Below are positions 52,511 through 64,000 of a DNA stretch of 64,000 nt, piece after piece; the stretch's first letter is position 1, and each line of letters starts with the position of its first letter. The position numbers and the translations under genes are program-made. Below the pieces are notes generated by a model. It saw only the letters and a program-made list of their open reading frames with translations. It did no database searches and was not told the origin of the DNA. Source of the stretch: Chrysomallon squamiferum (lineage: Eukaryota > Mollusca > Gastropoda > Neomphalida > Peltospiridae); contig CM022671.1 of assembly GCA_012295275.1 (NCBI GenBank), positions 17,701,456 to 17,765,455 of the forward strand. The letters run 5' to 3'.

Positions 52511-53879
52511 TTCAGCATATTGCTGTAAGATCACTGTACAATATGTTTACATATGTAATTAAATTTGTACGTGTGTGACCATCCCGCCTCCACCTATCCA
52601 GAGACAAGGAAACACAGGGGGTCAGGTCACGCCCTTTGTATGTACAAGGGGTAGAAGAAAAAAAAAGACCGTGAATACTGATCTACAGTTAGAGATCAAA
52701 AGCCTGATAGCGGAATATCGTTGTCGTTGGAATTTCTAATAGCTTGTTTGTATTCCTGGACACGTTCGTTCGAGCCCCCACACATTGGCCTTTTTTTTTC
52801 TTTTTTTTTTTTTTTTTTTTTTTGGCTTAAATGTTTTATTTTATATATAGTGCTGTAAACCATATAGAGACTGATAAACACTGGCGTATGTGAACTAGAT
52901 ACAATAATATGTTAAACCGAACGGTGGAAAATAAAGTTAAATACGGTTTTACAGGATGCTGTCGGAAATAGCACAGCTTTTTATCTGGAACTATTTACAT
53001 TTGAGGCATTATCAATTTGCTAAACCTGCCCGCCGTCTTTGTGATGATATGGTCACGTTATTGTTTCCTCCATCGCCATAGCGATAATCTAATTGGCAGG
53101 TATATGTTTACAGGTGTAATTATGTTGATGTTGCTGTTGTTCTTCTTATTATCTGACACATTCATTTTTTTTTTTTTTTTTTTTCCAGTTGACGTTATTG
53201 TTGTTTTTCTTCTTCCAGTTCTTTTTTACTTACAGTTTATTTATTTATTTATTTATTTATTTATAGGACTAAGGAGAAAATGGTGTATTAATTTATTTAC
53301 TTATTTACTTATAGTCCTCTACAGTCCTAAACTTTATTTCTTTTCTACTTATTCATTATCGTCGTCAGTGTCATCATCATCATCATTGTCATTGTTATCA
53401 GTAGCAGTAGCAGTAGTAGTATCTCCTCCACTAATAATGTTCTCAGTGTTTGTTATCTTCTTCTTTTTAAACTATATCCTCTGCTTAATATAACTGAAAA
53501 GTCAATGGTTTATTTTCTTCGAAGTTTTTGTTTTTATCTACAAATACTAGTTTTTTGTTTTACAAACATTATCAGTTCTGAAACGAAATATCTATATAAG
53601 CATAGTTATATTAATTTGTAGGGTTTTATTTATATTAAAGTGTATTAAACGATATTTGTATCTAATATGAAATTTAATAAGACAGTTATTAAACGACAAC
53701 AATTATAAACACTTCCTTCTCTTTAATGGACACCGTAGGATAACGAATTCATAAAATGTGTGCTTGAACCAACGTTCTGATTATAAGCATTTCATACGTT
53801 ATGGAACATTTCTAGAAAATACATTTTTAACGGTGTTTTAATGGTTTCACTTGCATATTTGTTTTTATAATGGAAAACT
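52511..53879. other. Unique sequence between the two satellite arrays
   Basis: No gene recognised. A GC-richer patch at about 52565-52780 includes 'gttcgagcccc', resembling a Pol III B box, followed by a long T tract (52791-52824), but no tRNA fold or A box fits. From about 53160 there are T-rich, TTTA and ATC-rich runs. The 53017-53493 open frame is low-complexity and unsupported. Confidence 0.4.
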
Positions 53880-56140
53880 TTAATTCTTTTTTTAAATTTT
53901 GCAGTGATAATTTTATTTAATGAATTGTCTACAATATTTATTTAAAAAATAAATTTTAACGTCGTTTTCATTTTCTAAAATATACTACGTCGCGATAATT
54001 GTATTTAATGATTGATGTACGACATTGAATTTTGTAAAGATGACTATTTAATTGTTTCTCTACAGTGACTAATTTTAAATAAAACGTAACAACCAAATGA
54101 AGTTTATTATTTATGTTATATTTTGTATATTTAACTGTGCATATTAAATTTTGAAATCATAAACATTTTTAAATTAATAATTTAAAAATAATAATTTAAA
54201 AAGATAATTTTATGTAATGCCTAGTTTTAAATAATTTTTGACGATGGATTTTAAATTTTGAAAAGATAGTTAAATCTAACAGTTAAATAATATGTAACTA
54301 CGGATATTATGTTTTATGAGGATATCTTTATATTATTAAAGATAACTTTATTTACTGAATTCATTTTAAAAAAAAAATGTTAACATTTTTCAATATAACT
54401 TTATTTAATGGTTAAATTTCAAATAACGTTCAACATTTTGTATTAACTCTGGATTTTAAATTCTGTCAAGATAACTTCATTTTCAATCTAATTTTAAATA
54501 ATATTTAACTACAAATGTTAATAGTGTTAATCATAATTTTAATTAAATAATAATCAGCTGTATATAATAAATTTTCAAATTATAACTTTAAACAATGCTT
54601 ATTTTCTCATTTAACTATGGATGTTAACTTTTGTAAAGATAATATTATTTGGTTATTTAACTGTAGATGTTAAGTTTTATAAAGATAACTTTATTTTGTA
54701 ACTTAACTGTGGATGTTAAGTGTTATAAAGATAACTTTATTTTGTAACTTAACTGTGGATGTTAAGTGTTATAAAGATAACTTTATTTTGTAATTTATCT
54801 GTGGATGTTAACTGTTATAAAGATAACTTTATTTTGTAATTTATCTGTGGATGTTAAGTGTTATAAACATAACTTTATTTTGTAATTTAACTGTGGATGT
54901 TAAGTGTTATAAATATAACTTTATTTTCTAATTTAACTATGGATGTTAACTTTTGTAAAGATAATATTATTTGGTTATTTAACTGTAGATGTTAAGTGTT
55001 ATAAATATAACTTTATTTTGTAATTTAACTGTGTATGTTAAGTGTTATAAAGATAACTTTATTTTGTAATTTATCTGTGGATGTTAACTTTTATAAACAT
55101 AACTTTATTTTGTAATTTAACTGTGGATGTTAAGTGTTATAAATATAACTTTATTTTCTAATTTAACTATGGATGTTAACTTTTGTAAAGATAATATTAT
55201 TTGGTTATTTAACTGTAGATGTTAAGTTTTATAAAGATAACTTTATTTTGTAACTTAACTGTGGATGTTAAGTGTTATAAAGATAACTTTATTTTGTAAT
55301 TTATCTGTGGATGTTAAGTGTTATAAATATAACTTTATTTTGTAATTTAACTGTGGATGTTAAGTGTTATAAAGATAACTTTATTTTGTAATTTATCTGT
55401 GGATGTTAAGTGTTATAAAGATAACTTTATTTTGTAATTTAACTGTGGATGTTAAGTGTTATAAAGATAACTTTATTTTGTAATTTATCTGTGGATGTTA
55501 AGTGTTATAAATATAACTTTATTTTGTAATTTAACTGTGGATGTTAAGTGTTATAAAGATAACTTTATTTTGTAATTTATCTGTGGATGTTAAGTGTTAT
55601 AAAGATAACTTTATTTTGTAATTTAACTGTGGATGTTAAGTGTTATAAATATAACTTTATTTTGTAATTTAACTGTGGATGTTAAGTGTTATAAATATAA
55701 CTTTATTTTGTAATTTAACTGTGGATGTTAAGTGTTATAAACATAACTTTATTTTGTAATTTAACTGTGGATGTTAAGTGTTATAAATATAACTTTATTT
55801 TGTAATTTAACTGTGGATGTTAAGTGTTATAAATATAACTTTATTTTGTAATTTAACTGTGGATGTTAAGTGTTATAAAGATAACTTTATTTTGTAATTT
55901 AACTGTGGATGTTAAATTTCATAAAGATAACCTTATGTTGTAATTTTGCTGTAAAAAAAAAAATTATTATGCTGTAAGTTAACTATTTATGCTAACTTTT
56001 ACTAAAAAAAATTTAAAAAATTATAATAACTTTATTCTGTAATTTTACTGTGGACGTTAATTTTTACAAACGAAAATATCTTTATTTTTGTAACACAGCT
56101 ATTGATGTTAGTTCACTTTAATTGTTTAAATTAAATTTTG
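53880..56140. repeat. 46-bp minisatellite: homogeneous core with decayed flanks
   Basis: Core from about 54600 to 55935 (about 28 copies) of a 46-bp unit containing 'taactgtggatgttaagtgt' followed by 'tataaagataactttatttt'. Spacing is confirmed by 'tgtaattt' at 55801 and 55847. Variants at fixed positions (aaagat/aaatat/aaacat and taact/tatct) recur in patterns. A distinctive 'tatttggttatttaactg' monomer recurs with its 'ggtt' at 54651, 54973 and 55203, separated by 322 (7 x 46) and 230 (5 x 46) bp. Outside the core, from about 53880 and to about 56140, increasingly diverged versions of the same monomer are visible. Confidence 0.92.
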
Positions 56141-56149
56141 TTAAAATAT

Positions 56150-56620
56150 AAATCAGTCGACGTGAAAATAAGACCTACATCCCAAATGTGATCTGTCATC
56201 ATCAATTGTTTCTGCCAAACGAGATGCATCGCAGAAGAAATCTTCCTAAAAAAAAGAGAAAAAAACCCAGATTACTAACACAACTGAGAACAAATGAAAA
56301 ATGCTTCAAAAGAAACGTTCGTGATGAATTGCTCTCACGTGCATCTGTGTGTCTTTCTTAAAGGGAAAGAATGCTGAATAAGTGAAGAGGCGAAGTCTTT
56401 GAATACTAGTGTGCTGTTGCGAGTACCTTTCTCGAAAAACTGGTGTAAAGAATTCGTTTTCGTCTCTGTAACAAACTGTGATGGTTGCGCGAAGAGCAGA
56501 AACAGACTCGCTGGAGTGGTGCAGTTTTGTTTTATTCATTTTAATTGTGAACTTTTTTTTACTGTTTGATGTGTTGCTGATAAGATTAGTCTTGAAATCT
56601 CTCGACATCTTTCAACTCTC
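56150..56620. other. GC-richer island with minus-strand 100-codon open frame
   Basis: Immediately after the 46-bp satellite there is about 450 bp of more complex, CpG-containing sequence, with a CACGTG E-box at about 56336. The minus strand is open from 56608 to 56306. The product is basic and Ser/Thr-rich and resembles nothing I recognise. It may be conserved non-coding DNA rather than a gene. Confidence 0.3.
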
Positions 56621-56778
56621 AATTTCTTTTTTTTTTTTTTTTTTTTTTTCTTGAAATGTATTTTACATTTAGATGAAGAACATTTTTGTTCCATAATTTT
56701 TTTTTTTTTTTTTTTTTTTCAGCTTCAGTATCTGAATTTGTTTTAATAAAGTTATATTTACCTCTTTGGTTTTTATTA

Positions 56779-56817
<39 letters not shown>

Positions 56818-57101
56818 TATATATATATATATGTATGAAGTAATATTTATATGTATGCATGTAGGTGGGCAAAATGTTACAATATTGATGTATAAAAGCC
56901 CTTGCTGGATATTTTAAAACAATTGCTGTATAACATTGTATGTGTACGCGAAAGTATTGTATTTATTTGAAATTATATATACATATACACAGAGACACGC
57001 GTGCACACACACACACACACACTAACACCCACACAATGCAAACATGTCCTTTTCAAATCCATAGTAACAGTTGCATAATTTATTATATTTGTCTTAATTT
57101 G

Positions 57102-57149
<48 letters not shown>

Positions 57150-57479
57150 TATTTTATTTTAATCCAAAAATAAATATCTAACAAAAAGTTGACTATATAT
57201 ATATATGTGTGTGTGTGTATAGATAGATAGCTAAATAGAGTTGCTACAGTTGTTTTAGTGGGATTTCATCGCTTTTCAAAGTTTAACACTTCGCGTGACT
57301 TTATAGTTTTATTATCCAGCGTGTTGACGGTTTATCTGTTAAATTAACTGACTGATTCAAGATTACGACAGCTAATAAAACGTAATTACCACTGCTATAA
57401 CTTAACAAGCTGTCGTTGTAAGTGTTTAATTAAATTAAACCATCTAACGGTCAGCCCCTGTCAATACAAAAAAAAAAAA
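56621..57479. other. Low-complexity stretch with T tracts, (TG)n and (CT)n
   Basis: Contains T tracts at 56628-56649 and 56698-56719, (TG)n at 56782-56816, a short (CA)n near 57004 and (CT)n at 57104-57146, then ordinary AT-rich sequence. I see no gene. Confidence 0.6.
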
Positions 57480-58045
57480 AACCCCCACAGTTCTCTTCAC
57501 TTTTCAGTGTGCAGTGTTTTCTTTAGATAGGGGTATACGTACCCCGAACGCCCTAATCGTTTGGCCGAGGGCACTCAGCGTGCAAAAACAGTTAGCTGTC
57601 AAACGGAAGGTCTGGCGTCAAAACTGACGGCGCGGACTCTCAAAACCACTTGAGCGAATTCAAATGCATTGTGTTTACATCGGCACGACTGTCCTTTTCA
57701 AAAGATAAGTGATGTTACCGCATTTCGTAGGTGGCAGAAAACGGGGGGATTATCTGAATGGTTTAACGGCAATTGAAATTGTTTTTAATCGGATGGAATT
57801 GTGAATGTTTTTGTTTCATCCCGTAACGGTGATTACAAATAGAGGTACACGCATCGGACCTGCCAGAGAGGATTCAGTCGTGCTGAAGGGCGAGGTATTA
57901 GCATTAACAATATTTCACCACCTTTCGCTACACCGGTCACTCAAAATGACCGTATAATTTGGTTATTCTTCTTTAACCCGAGGAAAGAAACGTCCCCGTT
58001 TTTTTTTTTTTTTTTTTTTGTTCTTTCTTTCTTTCTTTTCTGTAG

Positions 58046-58082
<37 letters not shown>

Positions 58083-58827
58083 ACAGTCCATGGCACCAGA
58101 TTATTCCACCCTCGGGCGGTAATCGTTTGCTTTCACTTGGTTTGTTCACTTGTTTATCGAGGCACTTGAAAAGTTTGTAGTGGTTATTATATCTCCAAAA
58201 CTCATTCAGACTTTCGTTAAGCTAATATGATTGGCCGCTGAAGAAGTGGGACTTCTTCTATTGTAAGAAGCGGGAGAAGAGACAGACAGAGATACAGAGT
58301 GGGGCAGACGAGGCGAATCTGGGCAGACGATCCCGAAAAAAAAAAATATATATATATATATGTATGTATATATGGAGAATTCTAACTTTCCTACTGGTTC
58401 ACTCTCTGATCAAATAAGGATTACGCCGAATCAGAGAATGTCACGTTGTCTGTGGTCTGACTAAATTGACAGAAACAGTTTGCTTCTGGAAACTTCGTTG
58501 TTTTGGATGAGTGACAAGACCCTGGGAATTCCCACAGATCGCATTCACATTAAACCATTGTTTGTTAAAGACTCTTCTTCTACAAGAAGTTTTCTGATTT
58601 TCAATACCAAATTGTAAAAAAAAAAAAAAAAATCAAAAAAAAAAATCACAAACTTCCAATACTACGACTGTTAATTTTTTTGAAAAAAAGAAGTTTGGAG
58701 ACGATTTCATTCGGTTCAGACTGGTGTCGGTCAGAAAGGAGTCAATGTCCTAACTGGGAAGGAATGTCTGATGTGAAATTGTGGATGTATATGTGGCGGG
58801 TTGGCTGGTGTCCATGGCGTTAAGAGT
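57480..58827 (+). promoter_or_regulatory. Probable WNT2 upstream / 5' untranslated region
   Basis: GC content rises from about 57480 up to the Wnt start codon, with many CpGs, as expected for a developmental gene's promoter and leader. A T21...A35 inverted pair lies at 57999-58080. A GAAGAAGT-GGG-ACTTCTTC hairpin (8-bp stem) lies at 58240-58258. Upstream ATGs near 58745, 58764 and 58785 are out of frame with the Wnt start and could act as upstream start codons if transcribed. No transcription start can be fixed from sequence. Confidence 0.5.
57999..58080. repeat. Poly(T)-poly(A) inverted pair
   Basis: A T21 run and an A35 run are separated by about 26 bp of pyrimidine-rich sequence (TTTC units). 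The pair could form a long A:T hairpin. Confidence 0.85.
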
Positions 58828-60078
58828 ATGGCACGGTTCCACAGGGTACCCGGACTTATCACTCTCATCTTGACAATTTGGTTAGCTCGAGTTGGAGCTA
58901 CATGGTGGTAAGTCCCTACTGAAATAATATATTAAAAATACATTTCTGTTAGCTCTCAAATAGAGATTCATACATATGTATATAAACAGCTAAGCAAAAT
59001 ACGTTTATAAAAATTTACTTATAATTTCAGTTAACAATTATGAAAAGGTTGCATAATATAGTATATGTGTATGTATGTCTGTGTGTTTTGTGTTTGTATG
59101 TATCTGTATGTCTGTGTATAAATATATATATGTCTGTATATCTATGCATGCATGTAGGTATATTTATATGTTTTTTCTATGTATATTTATGTATATACGT
59201 ATATGTATGGCTCTGTGAGTATGCTTGTATTTATTTCTATGTATAATTATAGTTAACAGGGTTAAAATTGAAGAACTAAAGTTAGAGGCGTCCTTGATTC
59301 TCACATTTATATGAAATTAATTTAACGTCTTGTATATTTTCAAATTAACGAAAACTTAATTTTCTTCTATTATTCTATATTTAAAGTAAATGTTTTGTTT
59401 TCACTTAAGTGTATTTATTTTTAAAATATAAAGCTAAAAAACAAACATATATGGATTGCACCTAGGCATTGACACATAATAATATATTCAGACATCTACG
59501 TCTGTAACAAAGTACGCTATTTAGACAATATATATAGATATATATATTATGTATTTATTTATTGTAATTATTCATTCATTCATTTGTTTGTCTATTTGTT
59601 GTTGTTGTTGTTTTTTTAATAATTATTTTCTGTTTTGTTCTACGACATTTTATTAAGCTGGAAATTATTTTGATCTACATTTTCAGTCGTGATTTTTCAT
59701 TCTTCAAACAAAAGAATTAACTTTTAACTGTACAATAAACCTTAATGTTAATTTTAATCAAATAAATAAAAAAGAAATAATAATAATAATAATCTAATAC
59801 TATGTATATATATATAATAATGATAATTATTATTATTATTATTATTAATTAGAATCTAGTTATATATATATATACAGACACATATACAATATTCCATTTA
59901 GCTACAAATATATATCTATAAAAAAAAAAAATGGGATTAGCAGAATAATCAACATAAAAACTGCTGACAATTTACTCCAGTAAAAATTGAAAATATCGAG
60001 GTCTTAAATTTGCTATTACTAAGGTCTTAACAGAAATTATATGGGATTTTTTCCTCTGTTCTTGCGTTATATATATAT

Positions 60079-60115
<37 letters not shown>

Positions 60116-60560
60116 GAAAAACACAAACACACATACACACATACCTATATATGTATCTGTATCTGTATTTGTATCTATATCTGTATCTATGTCTATATAC
60201 TTACGTCAAGCTTATTTATTTCGTTATCCTAATTGTTGTTTTTATTTTTTCGTAAAACTACGTTGTAATGAAGTTGCTGACTTATAAAATAGTGATGATG
60301 CAACAAAACGCTCAGTTACGCCATAAATAACAAAATGTAAAAATAGGAACAGAAAAAGCAAGATATAAATATTTTGTTCTTGTTTTATTTATAAACGAAT
60401 ATCGTATATAACATTATCATCATTATTGAAATCATCATCTTTTTATCGTTTTTTTTTTTCTCTTTCTTCTTATTTTTGTCATCATCATAATGATGATCAC
60501 CATGATGCACATTTAAACAACTATCTTTTTTAACAGAAGAGAGATGTTGATAGAAAGATG

Positions 60561-60634
<74 letters not shown>

Positions 60635-60907
60635 AATAGGTTTTTGAACGTAAATTTTGTTCAATTTTCAGGTTTATCAGTCAACTTCCGTTGCACGCGT
60701 TTGGCGCGCATGTGCTTTGTGACAACATCCCGGGACTTGTGGGTAAACAGAGACGACTGTGTCGCGTGCATCCTGACGTCATGGTTAGTCTCGGTAAAGG
60801 GGCTCGTCTCGGGGTGGAGGAATGCCAGTACCAGTTCAGAGCTCAGCGCTGGAATTGCAGCACGTTAGAGAGGGACGCGTCAGTGTTTGGAAAAGTTATG
60901 CTTAAAG
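58828..60907 (+). CDS. WNT2: Secreted Wnt ligand, WNT2-like; first two coding exons, 3' end off-window
   Basis: Exons 58828-58907 and 60672-60907, joined in phase 2, give 105 codons plus one base. Residues 1 to about 24 form a signal peptide ([20 protein letters not shown]). The mature start ATWWFISQ is followed by the Wnt family block [16 protein letters not shown], then [26 protein letters not shown] and [11 protein letters not shown] follow. In vertebrate WNT2 the same order reads WW..., CDNVPGL, HPDVM, CQHQFRQHRWNC, SLFGRVLL. WNT2 is favoured over other Wnts by these segments and by the adjacent ASZ1. The start at 58828 is the only ATG giving a signal peptide in frame. The palmitoylated serine and Cys-rich C-terminus are not in the window. 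Exon 2 is strikingly GC- and CpG-rich compared with its surroundings. Confidence 0.88.
60565..60630. repeat. (GA)n microsatellite
   Basis: About 66 bp of GA ending about 41 bp before the Wnt exon 2 acceptor. An open frame that enters the exon through this tract is an artefact, because the acceptor at 60671 defines the exon. Confidence 0.95.
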
Positions 60908-61256
60908 GTAATTAAAAACTTTTTTTTGTTATTTTTTTCCCTAATTTTTAAAACTTTTTTTAATTATTATTTTTTATTATTTTTTTTTTTTTTTTTTAAT
61001 ATTAAATGCTCATTATTTCAGATTCAAACTAATTTATTTTTTTGTCAAAATTAGTCCGAAATATATTTATTGAAAATTCCAAATTATTCGGCGTTGGCGA
61101 TCATACTTTGTTAATAATGAAGTATAACATAGTTTTTTGTTTAGGTAGAGTTCATTTGGAACCCTGTGTAATTAAATATATACAGTTTAAATTACAAATA
61201 CATATTTTCCCACTGATTTTAAAAAAGTGTTTTGCTCATTTTATTCTTCTTTTCCC

Positions 61257-61258
<2 letters not shown>

Positions 61259-61309
<51 letters not shown>

Positions 61310-61400
61310 TACTATTACTTTTATTACTACTACTACTATTGCTGCTGCTGCTGCTGCTGCTACTGTTATTGTTATTGTTGTTGCTATTACTGCTGCTGTC
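61259..61400. repeat. (TTA)n grading into TAC/TGC/TGT triplets
   Basis: A 48-bp TTA run is followed by mutated triplets (ACT, GCT, GTT), so several frames remain open across it with homopolymer-like products. It is not a gene. Confidence 0.95.
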
Positions 61401-61710
61401 ATCATTATGAACGTGTTGCATTATTTTGTAAGAAAAAAAGAAGTCTAAATATACATCGTGTTTTTCTATTACTTTCCACATTTGAGAATTCAGTGTTTTG
61501 ATCGTAATCGTGAAAACTTTGCTTTCATCTTGTCAGTTAACATTTACGCACAGAAACTAACGTAAAAAAAATATTTAAAAAAAAAAACACGAACACTTCA
61601 AAATGAGAAAATGAAATTATCGATATTAATCATGCATTTTCGTCTGAGATGGAAAACATTTCCATTATAGATTTTTTTCTTAAATTTTACTAATTTTAAA
61701 TGGAGCACTA

Positions 61711-61711
61711 C

Positions 61712-61792
<81 letters not shown>

Positions 61793-61803
61793 CATCATCA
61801 TCA
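61711..61803. repeat. (TTA)n microsatellite with TCA end
   Basis: About 80 bp of TTA followed by four TCA units in the Wnt intron. Confidence 0.95.
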
Positions 61804-62159
61804 TCTCCATTGTCTTCATGGTCGATAGAGTTTATTTACTAATGTTTATTTTTTATGGTTATAATTTAGTCTATTTTAAAAAAAAGAAATTTTTGTTTTT
61901 TTTATTAAAATGTTTTTGATATTTTTTATTTCATAAAGGTTGAACTGTGTTTCTTATTTCTAAAGTCAATAACATGATTTCGAAACTACCAAAATGTAAT
62001 GACAAGGCTGTATTTCAAATTCTGAAATCTCAGTTATTCAGATCTTAAACTTTTCCTCAATAGTTCTTCAACGATTTCTCAGATACATGTTTTTTACATT
62101 CTTAGGTTATGAGATATTTTATTAAGTAAACGAATACGTAAATGATTAAATAAGTAAGT

Positions 62160-62245
62160 AAGTGAGCAAGTAAGTAAGTAAGTAAATAAAAAAAAAAAAA
62201 ATAAATAAATAAATAAATAAAAATAAATATATAAATAAATAAATA

Positions 62246-62276
<31 letters not shown>

Positions 62277-62345
62277 AAATAAATATATAAATAAATAAAT
62301 ATAAATAAATAAATAAATATTAATAAATAAAAAAAATAAATGACA
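62160..62345. repeat. (AAGT)n/(AAAT)n array with internal duplication
   Basis: GTAA units switch to AAAT units. A block with 'aaataaatatataaataaat' occurs twice, about 60 bp apart (near 62221 and 62278). Confidence 0.9.
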
Positions 62346-62947
62346 ATTTAAAAATTTTTCCTTTTCAAATTACGACAATTAAAACGCACATATTATAACG
62401 GAGTCAAAAATACGAAAACAAAACTAACGACCAAATCAACACACCAAGTGAACATTTTTTACGTTTCGCGGATTCGTGTATTATGCAATACGTTTATTTC
62501 ACTGTCCGCACCGAGTCCACCTGCATTTCAACAACGTCCCCAGACGCCTTTCCACTTCGAGATTAACGGAGCAAACTTAATACAGTTTAAGCCCATCTTC
62601 AGCGATGTTATCTGTTGTTTGGTTTGCTGTTCCAGTTTTTATATCAGTTTGTCATATCCATTCCACTTCACAGCCATATTCCTAATTCAGTAGCTGATAA
62701 ACATGACACACTTTAATATGAAGTGTTAAAAAAGAAAAAAACAATATTTGTACACGTGTGTTGTTTTATCAAGTCCCGTTACGATTAACGTTCGTTATAG
62801 CTTGCTTAAGGTCAGTTAAATTAACTAAAGGCTTTTTGTTTCGTTTATTATATTTGCGTAATAAATACCCCTTGTTGTAACTCTAGCTACTTCTGTTTGT
62901 AATTTATACCGATATGCATACGTATACACATACACACAGATATATAA

Positions 62948-62979
<32 letters not shown>

Positions 62980-64000
62980 GTATATGTATATATATGATTA
63001 AACTATCAATTAAATCCATATTACATATAAAAATACACGGCCGAATCAAAGATATCAATAACAACAACAACAACAACAATATCCACATATGTAACCCTAC
63101 TTTTTTGGTTACGACTATTACGTAATACATTTTATATCATGTTTATGTGATAAATATCTTCACTGACTAACGATAACAATATGAAAATCATATCATAATT
63201 TTTTTTTTTTTTTTTTTTTTAAATGATAATCACCGTTTTCTTAAAATATAACGTCCAATATCACAACATTACGTAACCTCAGATAATCTAATACCAGGTT
63301 AACCAGTGAAGAGGCGATACTGGTTTGCGTTTGTCTTAGATATATCGAATTCGATTATTACTACTCGTAAATGCAGGTCGTATTTCTTGGCATATCAGCT
63401 TAACCTTGAATTGGTTTTTGTCTTCACCTATTTTTAATTTTTATTTTTATTTTTTATTTTTTTATATTTTTTATAAGTTTTTTTAATCTTTGTATTACAC
63501 TGCTTGTTCAGGATGTACCGTAGACACACTTGTTTGTTCACTTTGTAAAATCGTTAACGTTTGACTGAGATGCAGTTAATCGCATTTTGATATATCTCGT
63601 TTCTATGGGTAGGTGCAAAACAAAAATCCTTACTGCTAATCGGTCGGAAGTCTATGCTATTTTGGAATGTCAGAAGTGGGTTTCTTTTTATATAGAATTA
63701 TTAATAAAATAAAATAAAATAATAATAATAATAATAATATATATATATATATATAACAAATAGCTATAGTCTATACTTAATAGCCGTTAATATTAAAATT
63801 TATTCAGAAGTTCTTAATAAACGTTCATTTTTTGACAACGTATAATACGAAAATCTTTTGAATTCGCGATAAACAAAACATCCATTCAGTTTCACATATA
63901 AAATAAAATAAAATACTTTTCCAGGTTCAAAGTACAAATTTAAAAAAAAAAAAAAAAAAAGAGAAATATCAGAAACTCTTTTAAACGACATATTCGTGCC

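Larger units (their letters stand above)
60908..64000 (+). other. WNT2 intron 2 (to the window edge)
   Basis: No third Wnt exon (expected to begin with a REAAFVYAI-like segment) was found, so this is intron. It holds (TTA)n at about 61259-61306 leading into TAC/TGC triplets, (TTA)n(TCA)n at 61711-61803, AAAT/AAATA arrays at about 62160-62345, (TA)n at 62945-62995 and 63740-63755, and A/T tracts at 63200-63222 and 63942-63960. Patches at 62450-62700 and 63300-63660 are less repetitive, with no recognisable coding sequence. Confidence 0.6.

Noticed and set aside
52690-52800. Possible tRNA or tRNA-derived SINE: B-box-like GTTCGAGCC followed by a T tract
   Set aside because: No T-arm stem pairs around the loop, no convincing A box and no acceptor stem; a short chance match is likely.
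53017-53493. 158-codon plus-strand open frame with hydrophobic segments
   Set aside because: Composition is driven by T-rich, TTTA and TCA runs; no homology recognised and no splice context. It resembles a membrane protein only because T-rich DNA encodes Phe, Leu and Val.
54600-55935. Second regular array that could look like a CRISPR or origin iteron array
   Set aside because: Head-to-tail 46-bp satellite with graded divergence and no spacers.
56306-56608. 100-codon minus-strand open frame as a gene
   Set aside because: No family match, no neighbouring exons or clear promoter; kept only as part of a GC-richer island.
61232-61819. Several open frames rich in one residue (poly-Tyr, Ile, Leu, Asn, Ser)
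   Set aside because: Products of (TTA)n and related triplet runs in the Wnt intron.

Overview
This is nuclear DNA from an invertebrate animal. It is very AT-rich and has many short exons bounded by GT/AG introns. Gene-poor stretches carry long (GA)n, (CA)n and (ATT)n microsatellites. The gene content is metazoan, including a Wnt ligand and the piRNA-pathway protein ASZ1/GASZ. The divergent but collinear protein sequences suggest a lophotrochozoan, most likely a mollusc. That placement is inference, not proof.

I could assemble six genes exon by exon, with phases checked by arithmetic. GRIPAP1 (GRASP-1, recycling-endosome coiled-coil protein) runs leftward from 16152 and leaves the window before its C-terminus. 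ALG12 (ER alpha-1,6-mannosyltransferase, 477 aa, complete) is divergent from it. A LIAT1-like gene (282 aa, two exons) follows on the plus strand. NDUFA12 (complex I accessory subunit, 146 aa, four exons, minus strand) sits head to head with ASZ1 (523 aa, twelve exons, plus strand), with only 152 bp between start codons. After about 16.6 kb without a recognisable gene, the first two coding exons of a Wnt gene, best matched to WNT2, start at 58828 and the gene continues past the right edge.

Two results stand out. First, ASZ1 followed in tandem by WNT2 is the same order and relative orientation as in vertebrates (the WNT2-ASZ1-CFTR interval), so this looks like an ancient linkage. Second, several introns hold partial tandem duplications whose unit includes an exon border. 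I see this at GRIPAP1 exons 9 and 16, ALG12 exon 6, NDUFA12 exon 4 and ASZ1 exon 3. This leaves decayed pseudo-exons next to real exons. A 27-nt duplication inside the NDUFA12 coding sequence may reflect the same process.

The ASZ1-WNT2 interval carries two minisatellites, one of 38 bp (about 1.85 kb) and one of 46 bp (about 1.3 kb core with decayed flanks). Both show multi-monomer higher-order duplications. The interval also has long GA/CT tracts and a few GC-richer islands that could be regulatory. I found no RNA gene, CRISPR array, or intact transposon or viral gene.
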